NCBI RefSeq assembly: GCF_963576675.1
Contig: NC_088913.1
Span: forward strand, 17,559,001-17,623,000
Reading direction: 5' to 3'
Length of the DNA stretch: 64,000 bases
Origin: Euphorbia lathyris
Lineage: Eukaryota > Streptophyta > Magnoliopsida > Malpighiales > Euphorbiaceae
Shown here: one piece after another, positions 11,010 through 22,829 of the stretch
How positions within the stretch are numbered: the stretch's first letter is position 1
How the letters are laid out: every line of letters starts with the position of its first letter
The notes under the pieces: model-generated
Databases searched by the model: none
Seen by the model: the letters and a program-made list of their open reading frames with translations, nothing else
What the model was told of the DNA's origin: nothing
Program-made: the position numbers and the translations under genes

Positions 11010-14000
11010 ATGTGGAATTCTCCATCAACAACAGCCAGAGCATATGTATGGTTGCTGTTCTGCACTTTCCTTTCTTCAGGTTCCCTTCTCAATCTCTCCC
11101 TTTCACTCTCTTTATTTAACTAATCATGCTCTGAGACTCCGTTTAGTTCTCCTTTTCGTAGCTCTTTTCATTTTTCTTCGCTCCAAACACTAGAATAAAA
11201 CCCAGTTGGTTATTAGGATCGAGAAGCAACTATTGATAGGCAGTTGGGCAACTAGGAAGTTGGGAAACTAGGACATCGGACAATCCGGGACTCAAACTTA
11301 GCTACTTCCGAGTGGCCACCAAATTTTGACGGTTAGACCCCTAGGTAGCCCCCTAGTTCTAGCTATTTTAGAAAGAAAATTAGCAAACTTCTGCCGACTA
11401 CAACAACAAACAGTAGACCGTAATTATTATTAATTTCCTATGTTCTTGGTTCATAAGAATTGCATGAATTATTTGATAATTAATTTATTAATATATGCAG
11501 GCCATGGAATTAATGCTCTCTCCTATGACTATTCTGCAACAACTGAGGCAAGAAAATTATATTTATTTATTTTTTTTAGCATTTTTCATTTATTATTTGA
11601 ATTTTTTTTTTTTTAAGAAATTAAATATTTTTATTAAAACAGTGCTTGAAAGAGCCCCAAAAAGCACAATATGGAGGAGGAATTCTAAAAAATGCAGAAT
11701 TTAGTGATAGTTTGGAGGGTTGGGATGTGTTTGGTAAAGCAGAAATTTCAGAAGGATTCTCAAAGGATGGAAGAAACAGATATATTATTACACATTCCAG
11801 AACTAATTCACTTGATAGTATTTCTCAGAAAGTTCAATTTCAACAAGGAAATCTCTACACTTTTTCTGGTTAGTTTTTCTACTTCTAAATTAAAAAAAAA
11901 AATTGTATAGATTTGAAATTAAAATTCTAATATATATGATCTTTTATTTTATTTTTATTATTTAAAAATATATTCAAGTCATGTTAGTATTATGTAACAC
12001 CATGTCCTATTCACACAATATTTTATTTTAAAGTAGAGCATCGGGACGTTATAAAATAGTAATACATACGTTACAAAATAAACAGAAAAAAAGGTAAAAG
12101 TAGAATGATGAAATTCCTGTTTAATTATAAATGTGCTGATTAATTTTGGTAAATACAGCATGGATTCAGACCAATAATGGAAGTGAAAATGTAGCAGTTA
12201 TCATTCGATATGAAAATGGTAAAATATATAGGAGAGGCAGAGTTACAGCAAAAGATGGGTGCTGGTCTTTCCTTAAAGCTGGTTTTTTTGCTAACTTTTC
12301 CACTCTGGTTGACATTTTGTTTGAGGTAAAATATTATTATAATAATGTTTATCTAAATTACTTTTACTCAACTTATTTTTTTTAATCTAACTATGAATAT
12401 AATTAATGTTCTATTTTCTAATTTAATCTTATTACAGAGCAATAATACTAAGGTGGAGATATGGGTGGATAATGTCTCGTTACAACCTTTTACCATGGAG
12501 GAATGGACATCTCACCATCATCAAATTATTCACAAGGTATAAATTATATATATAGAAAAAAAATACTATTATTATTTGATTGGTATAGAGATAATCCATT
12601 TTGTTTGACGTAATTATAATTTTTATTATATTTATATCATATAGATCACATAACACAATTATAACACGATAGATTTTGACTTCCTTAACAGCTATATATT
12701 AGAAAAAAAAACTGGTATACATTCTAATTGGTGTATTACTTAGACAACACTTTTTTTTTAGTTTTATTATTATTTTTATAATTTTTGTATTTTATATATA
12801 TACTCCTCAGAAAAAAAAATTAAAAAAATGGCTGGGATCAAAACTTCTATGGGCTAGACGTGGTTATGGGCTGAATCAGGCTGAACCCAAAAATATTAGC
12901 CCAGGTCCATTCTAGCCTACTAAACATTTATACAGGCTCAAACTGTGTTGGGCTCTAGGCTTGGACTTTGAAATTCATTTCCAAATCCAAGACAATCTAT
13001 TTAACTCTAATATACCCAACATGCGATTCGTGAATGCCACCTAAGCTTGAAGTATATGCAATACAAAATTATTTTATCATGTATTGAGATTAATAAATGT
13101 GTTGTTAGGATTTGAATCTCGACCACTTGGTCTAAAAAGCTCTCATACCAACGAACTAATTGAATCAAAAATTTAAACCGGCAGTTAAGGTCAAAGAATA
13201 GTTTATATTATTACTTTTGATACACTTTTATCCCTAAACTTTTTGTGACAAAAAAAAGAGCAACAGAGTCAACGAAATGTAATTACAATATCTCCAAACC
13301 CTCTTACGAGGCGTAAGTGTGTTTGGAACCACCCTTAGTTAAGGTCGATTCTGGTGACAAGTGGTCTAATGGCTCCCATGCACTTTCTTTAGAGGTAGCA
13401 ATTATGGGTTCGTGTATTATTAATTTCGGATTAGTGTCAAAATGAGTAACTTTAACCTAACCCAAAAAAAATTGTATTATAATAGGGTTAGTGTTGATTT
13501 CGTGTGCCGTTTTCATGTCAAATGTAATTTTACTATATACATATATTAATTGTGACTTTTAAAAACATAGATAGATATGATTTTACTTTTAAATATTTTA
13601 TATTATTTTTTTGTCTAATATGTTAACACTAACCATCCAAAGAACCTCTATATCATGTTGAGAGTCGTATAATGTGTTTATAATAATAGATAATGTTCGA
13701 TTCGTGTTTGCAAATAATAATTAATTTTATTAAGAAACGTGGCATGAAAAAATTAAGAGAATATAACAATAATTTTTAATATTCGTGTCATTTCAAGTCA
13801 TTTCCAGATTAGCATGTCAACCCTAACTAAATCAAAAAAATTAGGTATCAATTTTGTATCAGTTAAAAAATGACATATTATCTACTAAGCTAAATTCAAA
13901 CACTAAAATTATGTATCGATTTCATGTCGTATAATCGGATCATGTGTACTTTTTACTCTGTAATTCCTGAAATCTCCGTGGTTCTAAGCATATTAATTGC

Positions 14001-16086
14001 TAACAGAAAGTACTAAAAATTGTGCAGGAACGAAAAAGCAAAGTGAAATTTCAAGTGACAGATGCAAACAGAAATGCAATTAAAGATGCAGAATTATCCA
14101 TAGAACAAACAGAGACAAGTTTCCCATTCGGATGTGGTATGAACCATTACATTCTAGAAAACAAAGATTATCAGAAATGGTTCTCTTCAAGATTCAAGTA
14201 CACTACTTTCACAAACGAAATGAAATGGTACAGCACCGAGAAGAAACGAGGCCACGAAAATTACACCATTTCAGACGCTATGGTAAAGTTTGCTCAACAC
14301 AACAACATTTGTATAAGAGGCCACAACATTTTCTGGGATGATCCTAAGTATCAACCGGATTGGGTTAACAATCTTTCACCTGACGAGTTACGAGAGGCTG
14401 CTTCGAAGAGGATTGATTCCGTTGTTTCGAGGTATTCAGGGGAGCTAATTGCTTGGGATGTGATGAATGAGAATCTACATTTCAGGTTTTATGAGGATAG
14501 GCTTGGGGAAGATGCGTCCGCCGAGTACTTTTCGAGGGCTTATGAGATTGATCCGGGGACGAGAATGTTTATGAATGAGTATAATACGATTGAGGATTGT
14601 CAGGACGAGGATTCGAGTCCTGGCAGATATGTGAGTAGGTTGAAGGAGATATTGTCATATCCTGGAAATGAGAATGTGTTGGGGGGAATAGGTGTGCAAG
14701 GACATTTTAATTATGAACAGCCAAATCTTGCTTATATGAGAGCTGCTTTGGACATTTTAGCTTCGACAGGATTGCCTATTTGGTTAACTGAAGTAGATGT
14801 TGATAGAGGCCCAAATCAGGTAATTTTACAAATTCAGCTTGTCTCGTCAAAAAATGTACTATATATCATTAGCAGAGGGAGGGGGGCAGGGGTCTGTTGC
14901 ACTGCAGATCAGGGGCGGAGACAAAGAGGGGCCTGGAGGGACCCTAACCCACCTCTGGCTGTCGGAATCATTCATACGAGGAATGGTTTCAGTCTCCCTG
15001 TCTCCGGAAGATTCGAGTTTGTAGTGTCAAGGTAGCGTGAAATTTTTTTTTATATACGTATGTGTAAAATTTTTCCCTAACATAGCAGTTTGCTCCTGAT
15101 AACTGAAATCTACCATGTGATGTGATTCAGGTAGAGGTGTTAACATGAATAAAAGAATTGACTAAACTTATTTAATAAACAGGTCAACCTAACCCAGCTC
15201 ATTTAGTAGAGAGGTCGAGAAACTCATTTATATATATATAGGTTAACATGATTCAATACATTTATTAAACTGATTATATCAGTTGACTCATTTAATCCAA
15301 TTAACTAAATTTAATTAAAAATTTAGAAAAAAAAACCTCAAGTACCATCTGCGAAAACGTGAAACCATAGTGTTTTTTTTTTTAAATTAACCCTTGATTT
15401 TATCTGCTTAAAATTTTATTTAATGTTTTCTAAATGGATTAATAGGTCAAGTTAATTAACTCACAGCCTAATCCATCTATTATATGAGTTAAGTGGATCA
15501 TTAAATGTGTTATGATTTATTTTGACACCTCTAATTTTATTTCGAAAGAGGATATGTGGTGTTGCATTTGCACCCTCAAACCCCTTTTCAAGACTTGCCA
15601 GAGCTATACATTATTAAATGTTTTAAGGTGATTAGATGAATAGCGACTCAAATTACCTTATAAGAGAGTTAGTTAACGCTATACAATACGATTGTAACAT
15701 GATAATTGATTTTGATATCCTAATTTATCGAACAGGCAGAGTACTTGGAACAAGTACTAAGAGAAGGGTACTGTCACCCTGGCGTGGAAGGGATTATCAT
15801 GTTTGTCGGACCGGCAATAGCAGGCTTCAATGTCACAACCTTAGCCGACAGAGATTTCAAGAACACACCTTCCGGAGATGTTGTGGATAAACTTATTGAT
15901 GAATGGAAATCTCAGACTACACAAGTTAAATCAGACAGTCAAGGATTCGTTGAAGTTTCCTTATATCATGGAGACTACAACATATCTGTTAAACACCCAG
16001 TTACTAGTTCTTGGACAAGTTTCAGTTATAATCTCAGAAAAGATGATACATTAACTGAGATTGTTAATCTTCCTATTAATGTCTGA
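11010..16086 (+). CDS. Family GH10 endo-1,4-beta-xylanase with N-terminal CBM-like domain
   Basis: Seven exons join in one frame: 11010-11079, 11501-11547, 11643-11868, 12159-12325, 12438-12536, 14028-14819 and 15736-16086 (1752 nt, 583 aa). Exon 1 encodes a signal peptide with the hydrophobic core VWLLFCTFLSS. Exons 3-5 encode a carbohydrate-binding module like those of plant xylanases (YGGGILKN, EGWDVFG, WIQTNNGSENVAV). Exons 6-7 encode the GH10 barrel: acid/base Glu351 in WDVMNEN and nucleophile Glu458 in WLTEVDV, 107 residues apart as usual, then LADRDFKNTPSGDVVDKL. It should be secreted and cut xylan in the wall. All introns have GT-AG ends except intron 2 (11548-11642), which starts GC. 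Length and order match plant 'endo-1,4-beta-xylanase 5-like' proteins (from recall). Intron 5 is 1.5 kb and holds repeat pieces. It looks intact. Confidence 0.92.
11548..11642 (+). other. GC-AG intron 2 of the xylanase gene
   Basis: Exon 2 ends ACTGAG and is followed by GCAAGA. The acceptor is AAAACAG at 11636-11642. Joining ...SATTE to CLKEPQKAQ keeps phase 0 and gives the family sequence. No GT donor nearby keeps the frame equally well. Confidence 0.75.
11885..13930 (+). repeat. Segmental duplication, unit A part 1
   Basis: Parts of this stretch are paralogous to 33650-35104. Matching pieces are 11913-12780 with 33670-34555 (xylanase exons 4 and 5 with their introns) and 13805-13930 with 34968-35095. 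Homology starts inside intron 3. Confidence 0.85.
13100..13165 (-). repeat. tRNA-derived SINE head (intron 5)
   Basis: On the minus strand GTTCGTTGGTATGAG and GGTCGAGATTCAAATCC lie about 35 nt apart and resemble the A and B boxes of a tRNA-type Pol III promoter. There is no cloverleaf for an intact tRNA. Boundaries are unclear. Confidence 0.4.
15132..15533. mobile_element. hAT-like non-autonomous element in xylanase intron 6
   Basis: The ends TAGAGGTGTTAA and TTGACACCTCTA are inverted repeats of the hAT type. About 400 bp, no coding region. I found no clear 8-bp duplication, so the boundaries are provisional. Confidence 0.5.
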
Positions 16087-17036
16087 AATTAACTGTTACC
16101 ATCTCTAATTACTGATTATGTTGTATTTAATCAATAATTGGTCTGTGTAATTGCTTCTAATTAGAGCAATATTTCATCAATGATACTACAAGAAGCATGA
16201 AATGGTTACGAACAAAGATTTAATTTAGTCCTATATGCAAATTTGTACAGAATTAAAAACACAATATGTATTTCTTGGTTATAATATTATGAGTATCATA
16301 ATACTTTAAGGAGAATTCTACTCTGGACCAGCATCAGGTCCCTCTGGCCGGCTAATGTGGCATCATTTGAGTGGACAGAATCTAGGGGCGGATACCAGGA
16401 GGGGGCCAAGGGAGTCTTGAACCCCTCCGACCGTTAGAACCACCATGACTAGGGGTAGTTCTGAACCTGTCTCCAAGAAATTTTGATGGGGTGCTTAATT
16501 AATTAGCATTTCATATCCTGTTAAATCTTCTCTAGATCCAAAATTTTTAAAAAAAATTATCTGTTAAGTCCTATCTAAATTCAATATTCTTTTTTTTCGT
16601 CTGTTAAGACATCTCTAAATTCAAAATTCTTTTTTTTCCTGTTAGTTCGTCCTCCTTAAATTCGAATTTCTAAATTTTTTAGCCTATCAGCACTTCTTAA
16701 ATTCAAGTTTCTAATTTTTTTGACCTATTAGGCTCTCTCCTAAATCCGACTTTTTCTATTAGACACATTTATTTTAAATGTTAAGAATCTTAAACACAAT
16801 GTAACTTAATTTTGAGAAATTTTACATTTGTACTTGATCACTCAGATTATAACACATATATATACGAATTTTCTTTTGAACAATTTCAATTTAGCAGAAA
16901 CTTTTTTTTTTACACACGCACGTGTAAATCGGCTTTCCAACCGACCAATCATGTATTCGCCACTGGCGGAACCAGTACTAGTCCTGTCCCGTTATAAAAA
17001 AATTCAACTTTTAAGTGTTTTTGCAATAAGGTGCTA
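16087..17036. other. Xylanase 3' flank with degenerate repeats
   Basis: Holds the 3' flank of the gene, with a possible polyadenylation region around 16120-16190. A fragment starting TAGGGGCGGATACC lies near 16382 and shares its GGGGCGGA start with 14912 and 23041. Four or five degenerate copies of a ~60-bp unit (TCTAAATTCAA followed by a T-run) lie at 16511-16760. No gene. Confidence 0.55.
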
Positions 17037-17058
17037 AGAGCATCTCCAAGAGACCCTT

Positions 17059-17765
17059 AGGTGCCGTTTGATAAGATGTAATGATCTTGGTAATGGAATG
17101 ACATTATATTAAAGGTTCATTACCATGTTTCGTTGCATGTTACAATTTCATTGTAATGGAATGAGAAAACCTTGTGTTAAATTTTGTTGAAGAAAACTTG
17201 TAATCCTCATTACATGGAAAAATGACTTGAGTTTTCGTTACATTGTCATCTAACCTTTCATTTCTCAAATCTCACCTCTCAATCTTACCTCTCATTCTTG
17301 TCAAAAACGCAAAAAGTAGAAAAACATGAAAATTGAAAACGAGAAAAATGCAAAAAAAAAAATTGAAAAACCGAAAAAATGCGAAAAATGAAAAAAAAAT
17401 AGAAAAACCGGAAAAATGAGAAAATAGAAAAACGGTGAAAATGAAAATTAAAAGAAACGAGAAAAATGTAAAAAAAAAATATGAAAAAGCGAAAAACTAT
17501 ACAATAATTTATTGATTTCGGTTAATCTAATTTTATATTTGATTTCGATTCGATTTTTCACATTTTTCGTTGATTTTAATTATATAAGTAAATTTTATGA
17601 TTGCATTTAATTAGGAAAATATAAGTATTGTAATGGTTATTACATTACATTATAATTGTCAACCAAAAATGGTAATAGAATCACTATTTCATTCCATTAC
17701 ATTACAACTTTGATTACATTACGACCTTGATTACATTACATTGCATTACGACATACCAAATGGAC
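17059..17765. mobile_element. MITE with GTGCCGTTTGRTAAG ends
   Basis: Left end GGTGCCGTTTGATAAGATG and right end CATTACGACATACCAAATGG are imperfect inverted repeats. The body is rich in CATTACA/TGTAATG words. A second left half lies at 17799-18014 and a right half at 62720-62885. No reading frame. Confidence 0.65.
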
Positions 17766-17798
17766 TCTCTAAAAATAATATAAATAATTTACTCTTAG

Positions 17799-18014
17799 GT
17801 GCCGTTTGGTAAGACGTAATGAGCTTCGTAATGGAATGGCCATTACATTGAAGGCTCATTACCATGTTTGGTTGCATATTACAATTTCATTGTAATGGAA
17901 TGAGAAAACCTTGAGTTAAATTTTGTTGAAGAAATCTTGTAATCCCCATTACATAGAAAAATGACTTGAATTCTCATTACATTGTCATCTAACCTCTCAT
18001 TTCTCAAATCTCAC
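17799..18014. mobile_element. Truncated second copy of the preceding MITE
   Basis: Repeats 17059-17275 closely (GGTGCCGTTTGGTAAGACG onward) and stops abruptly at CTCAC where a CGGTT-rich repeat begins. Confidence 0.7.
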
Positions 18015-18017
18015 GTC

Positions 18018-18200
18018 TAGGGGTGTGCATCGGTACAAAACCGAACCGAACCGAACCGAATAAAGAAAACGAATACCGAAATGATCAAAATAATTCAAAC
18101 CGACACCGAACCGGATAATAGGTAAAATCGAATTAAAACTGAACCGAAATATGCGGTTCAGTTCGATTTAAACCGAACAAACCGAATTAAGTTAAAAATA
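18018..18200. repeat. hAT-type left end, ACCGAACCG-rich
   Basis: Begins TAGGGGTGTGCATCGG and is full of AACCGAACCG. It matches the start of better-preserved hAT elements at 26205 and 51431. No right terminus was identified, so it is probably truncated. Confidence 0.55.
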
Positions 18201-19146
18201 ACAAATAACAAATAAAATTCACTATATTTTCTCATTAAATTTACCTCAACAACAACAAAATTGAAATATTTCCAAAATGTATTGAAAACTTAGGTTAATT
18301 GGGAAAATAATTGCTAAGCTAAGAATGGTTAGCAATTATTTTCCCGTAGGGTTGTTTTAACCATAGTTAAAAAATAGTTCCAATTTTATTTTATATAAAA
18401 AAAATATTATATTGAATAAATTAATATACATTTATATATTTCTTTATTGCAACTGATAATAGATGAATATAACTTTGTCACAGAGCGTTTAAAGGACCCG
18501 AAACCAACTCTCAGAAAAAGAGAGCAGGTGGCATCTGCTCAGTAAAATAGAATATAGAACGACGACGTATTAGAAAGCTTGATCTGGAAAGTCTCACTAT
18601 ACCTAGTCAATGATCCAGTCATTACGCGAGAATCACGGATTTAGTAGGCTTGAGGAATATCAGTCTCTGATATCTGGGAACACATTCACCTGTCAAAAGG
18701 CGACACGTAGTATACCTTGCTTCTCAATCCATAAATACCTTTTACTGTTCGATCACAGTATATTTATTAGTTTTTTTTACACTAATTAGTTTGATCACTA
18801 TCTTTCACACTTTAATCATGATTCATAATAATTTATTAAAGGGATAAGGACCAAATTTAACTTTGACGTTTTAAGTGAATTGGCGATTTAGCCTAACGTA
18901 TGAAATTGTATAAAATTTAACTCTAATACTTCCAAGAAGAATCAATTTAGCTCTGTGCAATTGAAAATTTAAAAATACTAATTTGGTTGTTATTAATTTT
19001 ACTGACATATCGTACTTTTAAAATAAATTTATTGATAAATTAAAACAGTTTCGTAAATTTTTTATTGGTTTTTTTTTTTTGTAACTATATTAATAACACA
19101 ATAAATATTCTAGACAGCTTCACAAAAAAATTGTGATTAATTTATA

Positions 19147-19672
19147 GGCTTAATAAGGACCCAACCCCCTAAACTTGTAACTTTTTTTACCTTGTCCCCT
19201 CAACTTAGGGGACAACCTCTCAACCCCCTCAACTCTCCAAAAACATCACATACAGCCCCTTACACCCTTATGTTCGGTCAAAATATTGACCCGTGTAGAA
19301 AACGCGTTTGACTGTTTACCACACCAATGCCACGTGTCACTTTTTTTATTAAATTTTTCCAAGTGATTTCACCTTGACGACCACTACCGCCAACCTCAGC
19401 ACCTCGATAAGGTTGTGACGACAAACAACGACAACACCTCGCATACAATAATCACTTGGAAAAATTTAATAAAAAAATGACACGTGGCATTGGTGAGGTC
19501 AACAGGCAAGCGCGTTTTCTACACGGGTCAATATTTTGACCGAACATAGGGAAGTAAGAGGTTGTATGTGATGTTTTTGAAAAGTTGAGGGGGTTGAGAG
19601 GTTGTCCCCTAAGTTAAGGGGGCTAGATGAAAAAAAAGTTACAAATTTAGGGGGTTGAATGTCTATTAAACC
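19147..19672. mobile_element. Mutator-type MITE with ~230-bp inverted repeats
   Basis: Left arm GGCTTAATAAGGACCC is mirrored by a right arm ending GTCTATTAAACC, and the pairing extends about 230 bp inwards. Flanking 9-mers TAATTTATA (19138-19146) and TAACTTATA (19673-19681) match at 8 of 9. The paralogous region near 37718-37735 has the uninterrupted site. No coding capacity. Confidence 0.88.
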
Positions 19673-19796
19673 TAACTTATAAGTAGCTGATTTAATTTTT
19701 AGCATTTTAACAAAAAAAATTATAATTTTATTAATAATAAATTAAATATCTTAGATATAATTGATATTTGGAATGTTTATACAAATTAGAACTATT

Positions 19797-20269
19797 GATA
19801 TTTGGAATGCTGGTGGCGTCTGGCTGGCTGGGTTTACCCATAACTTAGGTACGGGCTCCTCCTTTACTGCAGAGCTCTGGGGGATCTTGTCTGGCATTAA
19901 ACTCGCCATTCGCATGGGTGTTAAAAGACTTTTGGTGGAGTCTGACAATTTGGAGGCTATCAACAGGATTTCGGATAGACAGACTGTTTGTCTTAAGAGT
20001 CAGAATCTCATTAAAGCCATCTTGAGGCTTCGTCCTGCCTTCGATTCTCTTACCTTCTCCCATATTTATAGGGAGCAAAACCGCGTGGCGGATCGCTTGG
20101 CAGCTGTTGGGCATGGGGGGATGTTAGGTGTTTCTACCCTTTCCGTTCCTCCTTCTTTTCTGTTACCTTCTCTTCTTGAGGATAGGATTGGGGTCAGTCT
20201 TCCTAGACTGATCCCGGGTTAGGTTTTTGTTTGTTTGTTTTTTTCTTCCCTTCTTACCAAAAAAAAAAA
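19797..20269 (+). mobile_element. 5'-truncated LINE: RNase H and 3' end
   Basis: An open frame to TAG at 20220-20222 encodes the end of an L1-type RNase H (SSFTAELWGILSG, REQNRVADRLAA, LPRLIPG). It closely matches the last 140 residues of ORF2 of the LINE at 26715-33073. A poly(A) run ends at 20269. The duplication AGAACTATT is at 19788-19796 and 20270-20278. The paralogous segment near 37830 lacks the insert. Confidence 0.88.
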
Positions 20270-20688
20270 AGAACTATTTTTTCTAATTTTTAATATTATA
20301 AATACATTAAAACTAAATTTAAACCCTTTTAAACCTCAATGCTAAATCCATAACTTTTTCAAAATGTTAGTATTAAATCTAGCATTTATCATAAATATTT
20401 ATCATAAATAAATTACATAAATATTTTTTTAATTTATTTTTTTAATTTATTTAATATACTGTAATCTTTTTTATATTGATTTCTTATATATTTCGGTCAT
20501 TTTCAAAGAGGAAAGTAGATGACTTCAATATAAACCCACTGCAATTATTACAGATCTGTACAAGATTTTTGTATCAACTTTACTTCATTATGACACTTTA
20601 AATGCCATAATAAGGTCAATATGTTTATTTATTGGAATTATTTGTAACTATAACTTAAAAATAGCTCCTTATAAAAAAAATAATAAAT

Positions 20689-20822
20689 AACCATGGGGTT
20701 ATGCTAGAGTGATAAAAGTTCCTACTCCTTTAACTAAAGGTTTAGGGTTCGATCATCCTCTTTAGAAATTGAAAGAATTTATGTGGCCTGCTGTCGGCGA
20801 TGGATACACTTACGAACCAAAA
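20689..20822 (+). mobile_element. tRNA-derived SINE
   Basis: Contains TAGAGTGATAAAAG (A-box-like, about 20704) and GGGTTCGATCATC (B-box-like, about 20745). It ends GATGGATACACTTACGAACC plus an A-rich tail. AATAAAT flanks both sides (20682-20688 and 20823-20829). The paralogous site near 38865 lacks it. A 3' end of the same family is at 35300-35350. Confidence 0.7.
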
Positions 20823-20912
20823 AATAAATTTTAATTTTACTTATATAAGGAATTATTTTACTAATTAACAACATTTGTTGGTTTAATCCCAAATCTTAAG
20901 CCAAAAAACTTT

Positions 20913-21580
20913 TTTTTATGGGAATGCTAAAATTTCATTAAATAATAAGATTGTTAGTACAACATGAAAGATTAAGGAGTAAAACCTCACATACATATAG
21001 GCTAAGCCTAATACATGATCCAGACGGGTAAGAAAATGACTAATAAAAAGAAAAACAGACCATTAAAGGTACATCTAAAATAGAAAACCATTGAATCATA
21101 TATTTATCGTAATTCCAGATTCGCAGCGGAGCAACTGTAGTCTTGAACCATTCTGAAACTTCGGATCTAAGTCCCTTCTTTTGCAATCTCGTAGATCCAG
21201 TGATCTAAAGATAAGATCTACCTTTTCTGCACTTGCTACAACAGAAAAGATTACAAAAGCAAAGATCTTAACCAACAAATGCACTTCAAACGGATTCATA
21301 GATCAAATAAAATATATCGGATCCAAACAAAATAAACTGATATAACGCAACAAAAAAACACAACTAGTACACTAGAAAAGCAAAAATAGAAAAAATAGGT
21401 TTTCCTCCTCAACTAGATAGAAGCAACTTGAACCTTGATGTGAGTAGTCGGGAGAAAAAGAAAAAGAGGGGAAAAACTGATATACGACTGAAGAAAAGGG
21501 AGGAGAAGAAAAGGGAGGAGGGAGTCGACGGCTGATGAAGAAAAGGAGAGGAAAACTAATATATGAAACAGTTCATAAAA
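20913..21580 (-). mobile_element. A-tailed non-coding retroposon (family copy 1)
   Basis: Present in unit A but absent at the matching place in unit B near 38945. The plus strand starts with a T-run, so the element reads on the minus strand: a CT-rich leader at the right, a body, then TTTAATGAAATTTTAGC and an A-tail at the left. It matches 60965-61587 and partly 58030-58400. No ORF is conserved between copies. Its insertion replaced the last codons of the neighbouring wax synthase. Confidence 0.7.
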
Positions 21581-22724
21581 AAACAAAACTTGACAACCAT
21601 TCTTTAACAAACGCAGCTACAACAACGTACTCATCAAGCGCTCTAAGATCAGCTTTACACCGTAGAAAAGTCGGAAAGAACATCCAAAAACAAGTAACCA
21701 ACACAAACCCAACAGTCAATGGCCTCGATATATACATCGGAAACCGCCACCGGCCGTTAACTACCTTCTTCAAAAACACCTCAACCACTAAACACACTCC
21801 GTGAAGCAAAAAGAAGAAGCTGATTTCCCACGTGGGCTTCACGCGCCCCAAGTAATAGAAGATAAGCTCGTGCATAACCGCCGACACCACAAAGGTCCCC
21901 ATAATTGCTGTAAGTTGAGCCCACCGGCGACCAATAGTTGGAGAAACTGTTCTCAGGAGAGGTTCGTATACAGTCGGACGTAGAATACTTGTGACCATGA
22001 TGTTCCATCTTTTTCCCCAGAAATCTTGTAGCGAAGTTGATCTGTACGGCTCGTTGAATTGTGGCTCGAGCTCAAAACCCAGGACGGCTCGAGCCAGGAT
22101 GGCCAAAATGGCGAAACCCAATTCTAGAAAAATGTATATATGAAGAGAATATAAGACCAGAATTGCCTTTGGGTGTATAAACTCTCTATAATTATACACA
22201 CGAATCAATATAAACAAAAGTATGAACTTTATGACGACATAATTTGGAAAAGATGACTTTTGACATTTTTGAGGAATTGGGTATTTTTTACTTTGGCTAT
22301 TTTGAGATGGGGTTTCTTCATTTTTGCCATTTGGATGAGATTTTTGAATTGGGTTTTCTTCATTTTGGGCATTAAGATGAGATTTTTGAGATGGGTTTTG
22401 TTGAATTTTGATAGGGAAACAAGAAAGAAGCAGAAATCGGATTAAAGAAATTGAAGGGTGAGATGATAAAGGACCAAGACCAAATGCATAAAGTAAGAGC
22501 TTGAAATTTGCAAGCCAAGAAATGAAGAAACCTGTCATACCTCCAAGATTTATGGAATGAAGATTGAGAGGAAGAAGAACAAATAGGCAAATAATTGGTA
22601 ATAAGAAAAACAACCTTGTTGAACCTTTTGGGATTATCTTTCCAATTGAATAGCAGTAAGATAGAGATAGAAAAATCAATATCCATACCTTGATGAAGTT
22701 GAGAAATTCTCCCTCTAATTCCAT
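21573..22724 (-). CDS. Wax synthase-like MBOAT acyltransferase, copy A
   Basis: Single-exon frame of 383 aa from ATG at 22724. An in-frame ATG 87 nt further upstream exists, but MELEGEFLNFIKVWI is the start typical of plant wax synthases. Seven to eight hydrophobic segments suggest a polytopic ER-membrane protein. MBOAT motifs are LQDFWGKRWN (232-241) and VMHELIFYY (283-291), with the likely catalytic His285. The family (long-chain-alcohol O-fatty-acyltransferases) joins fatty acyl-CoA to fatty alcohols. Residues about 108-147 are a hydrophilic tandem repeat (QKSHxNxxNEExP). Compared with copy B, the last ten or so residues (LSSFVFL) are new sequence contributed by the adjoining retroposon. 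Probably functional, but the changed C-terminus is a caution. Confidence 0.88.
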   Translation of the reverse strand: MELEGEFLNFIKVWILIFLSLSYCYSIGKIIPKGSTRLFFLLPIICLFVLLPLNLHSINLGGMTGFFISWLANFKLLLYAFGLGPLSSHPSISLIRFLLLSCFPIKIQQNPSQKSHLNAQNEENPIQKSHPNGKNEETPSQNSQSKKYPIPQKCQKSSFPNYVVIKFILLFILIRVYNYREFIHPKAILVLYSLHIYIFLELGFAILAILARAVLGFELEPQFNEPYRSTSLQDFWGKRWNIMVTSILRPTVYEPLLRTVSPTIGRRWAQLTAIMGTFVVSAVMHELIFYYLGRVKPTWEISFFFLLHGVCLVVEVFLKKVVNGRWRFPMYISRPLTVGFVLVTCFWMFFPTFLRCKADLRALDEYVVVAAFVKEWLSSFVFL

Positions 22725-22829
22725 TTTTGAAACTGGACCTTGACTTCTCAATTCGTCAGCACGGATCCAGGATTGACTGACAGATGTCTGGATATCTATA
22801 TACAGATTCAATAGATTTTTCGATAACCT

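Larger units (their letters stand above)
18438..22560 (+). repeat. Segmental duplication, unit A part 2
   Basis: Paralogous to 37028-39955 through shared non-coding sequence (for example 18478-18840 with 37062-37420) and the wax synthase coding region. Unit A carries insertions absent from unit B: 19147-19672, 19797-20269, 20689-20822 and about 20913-21580. Unit B carries 37992-38570, absent from A. Confidence 0.88.

Noticed and set aside
11044..11193. Alternative xylanase starts at ATG 11044 or 11048
   Set aside because: Only ATG 11010 keeps phase with exon 2 and gives a plausible signal peptide.
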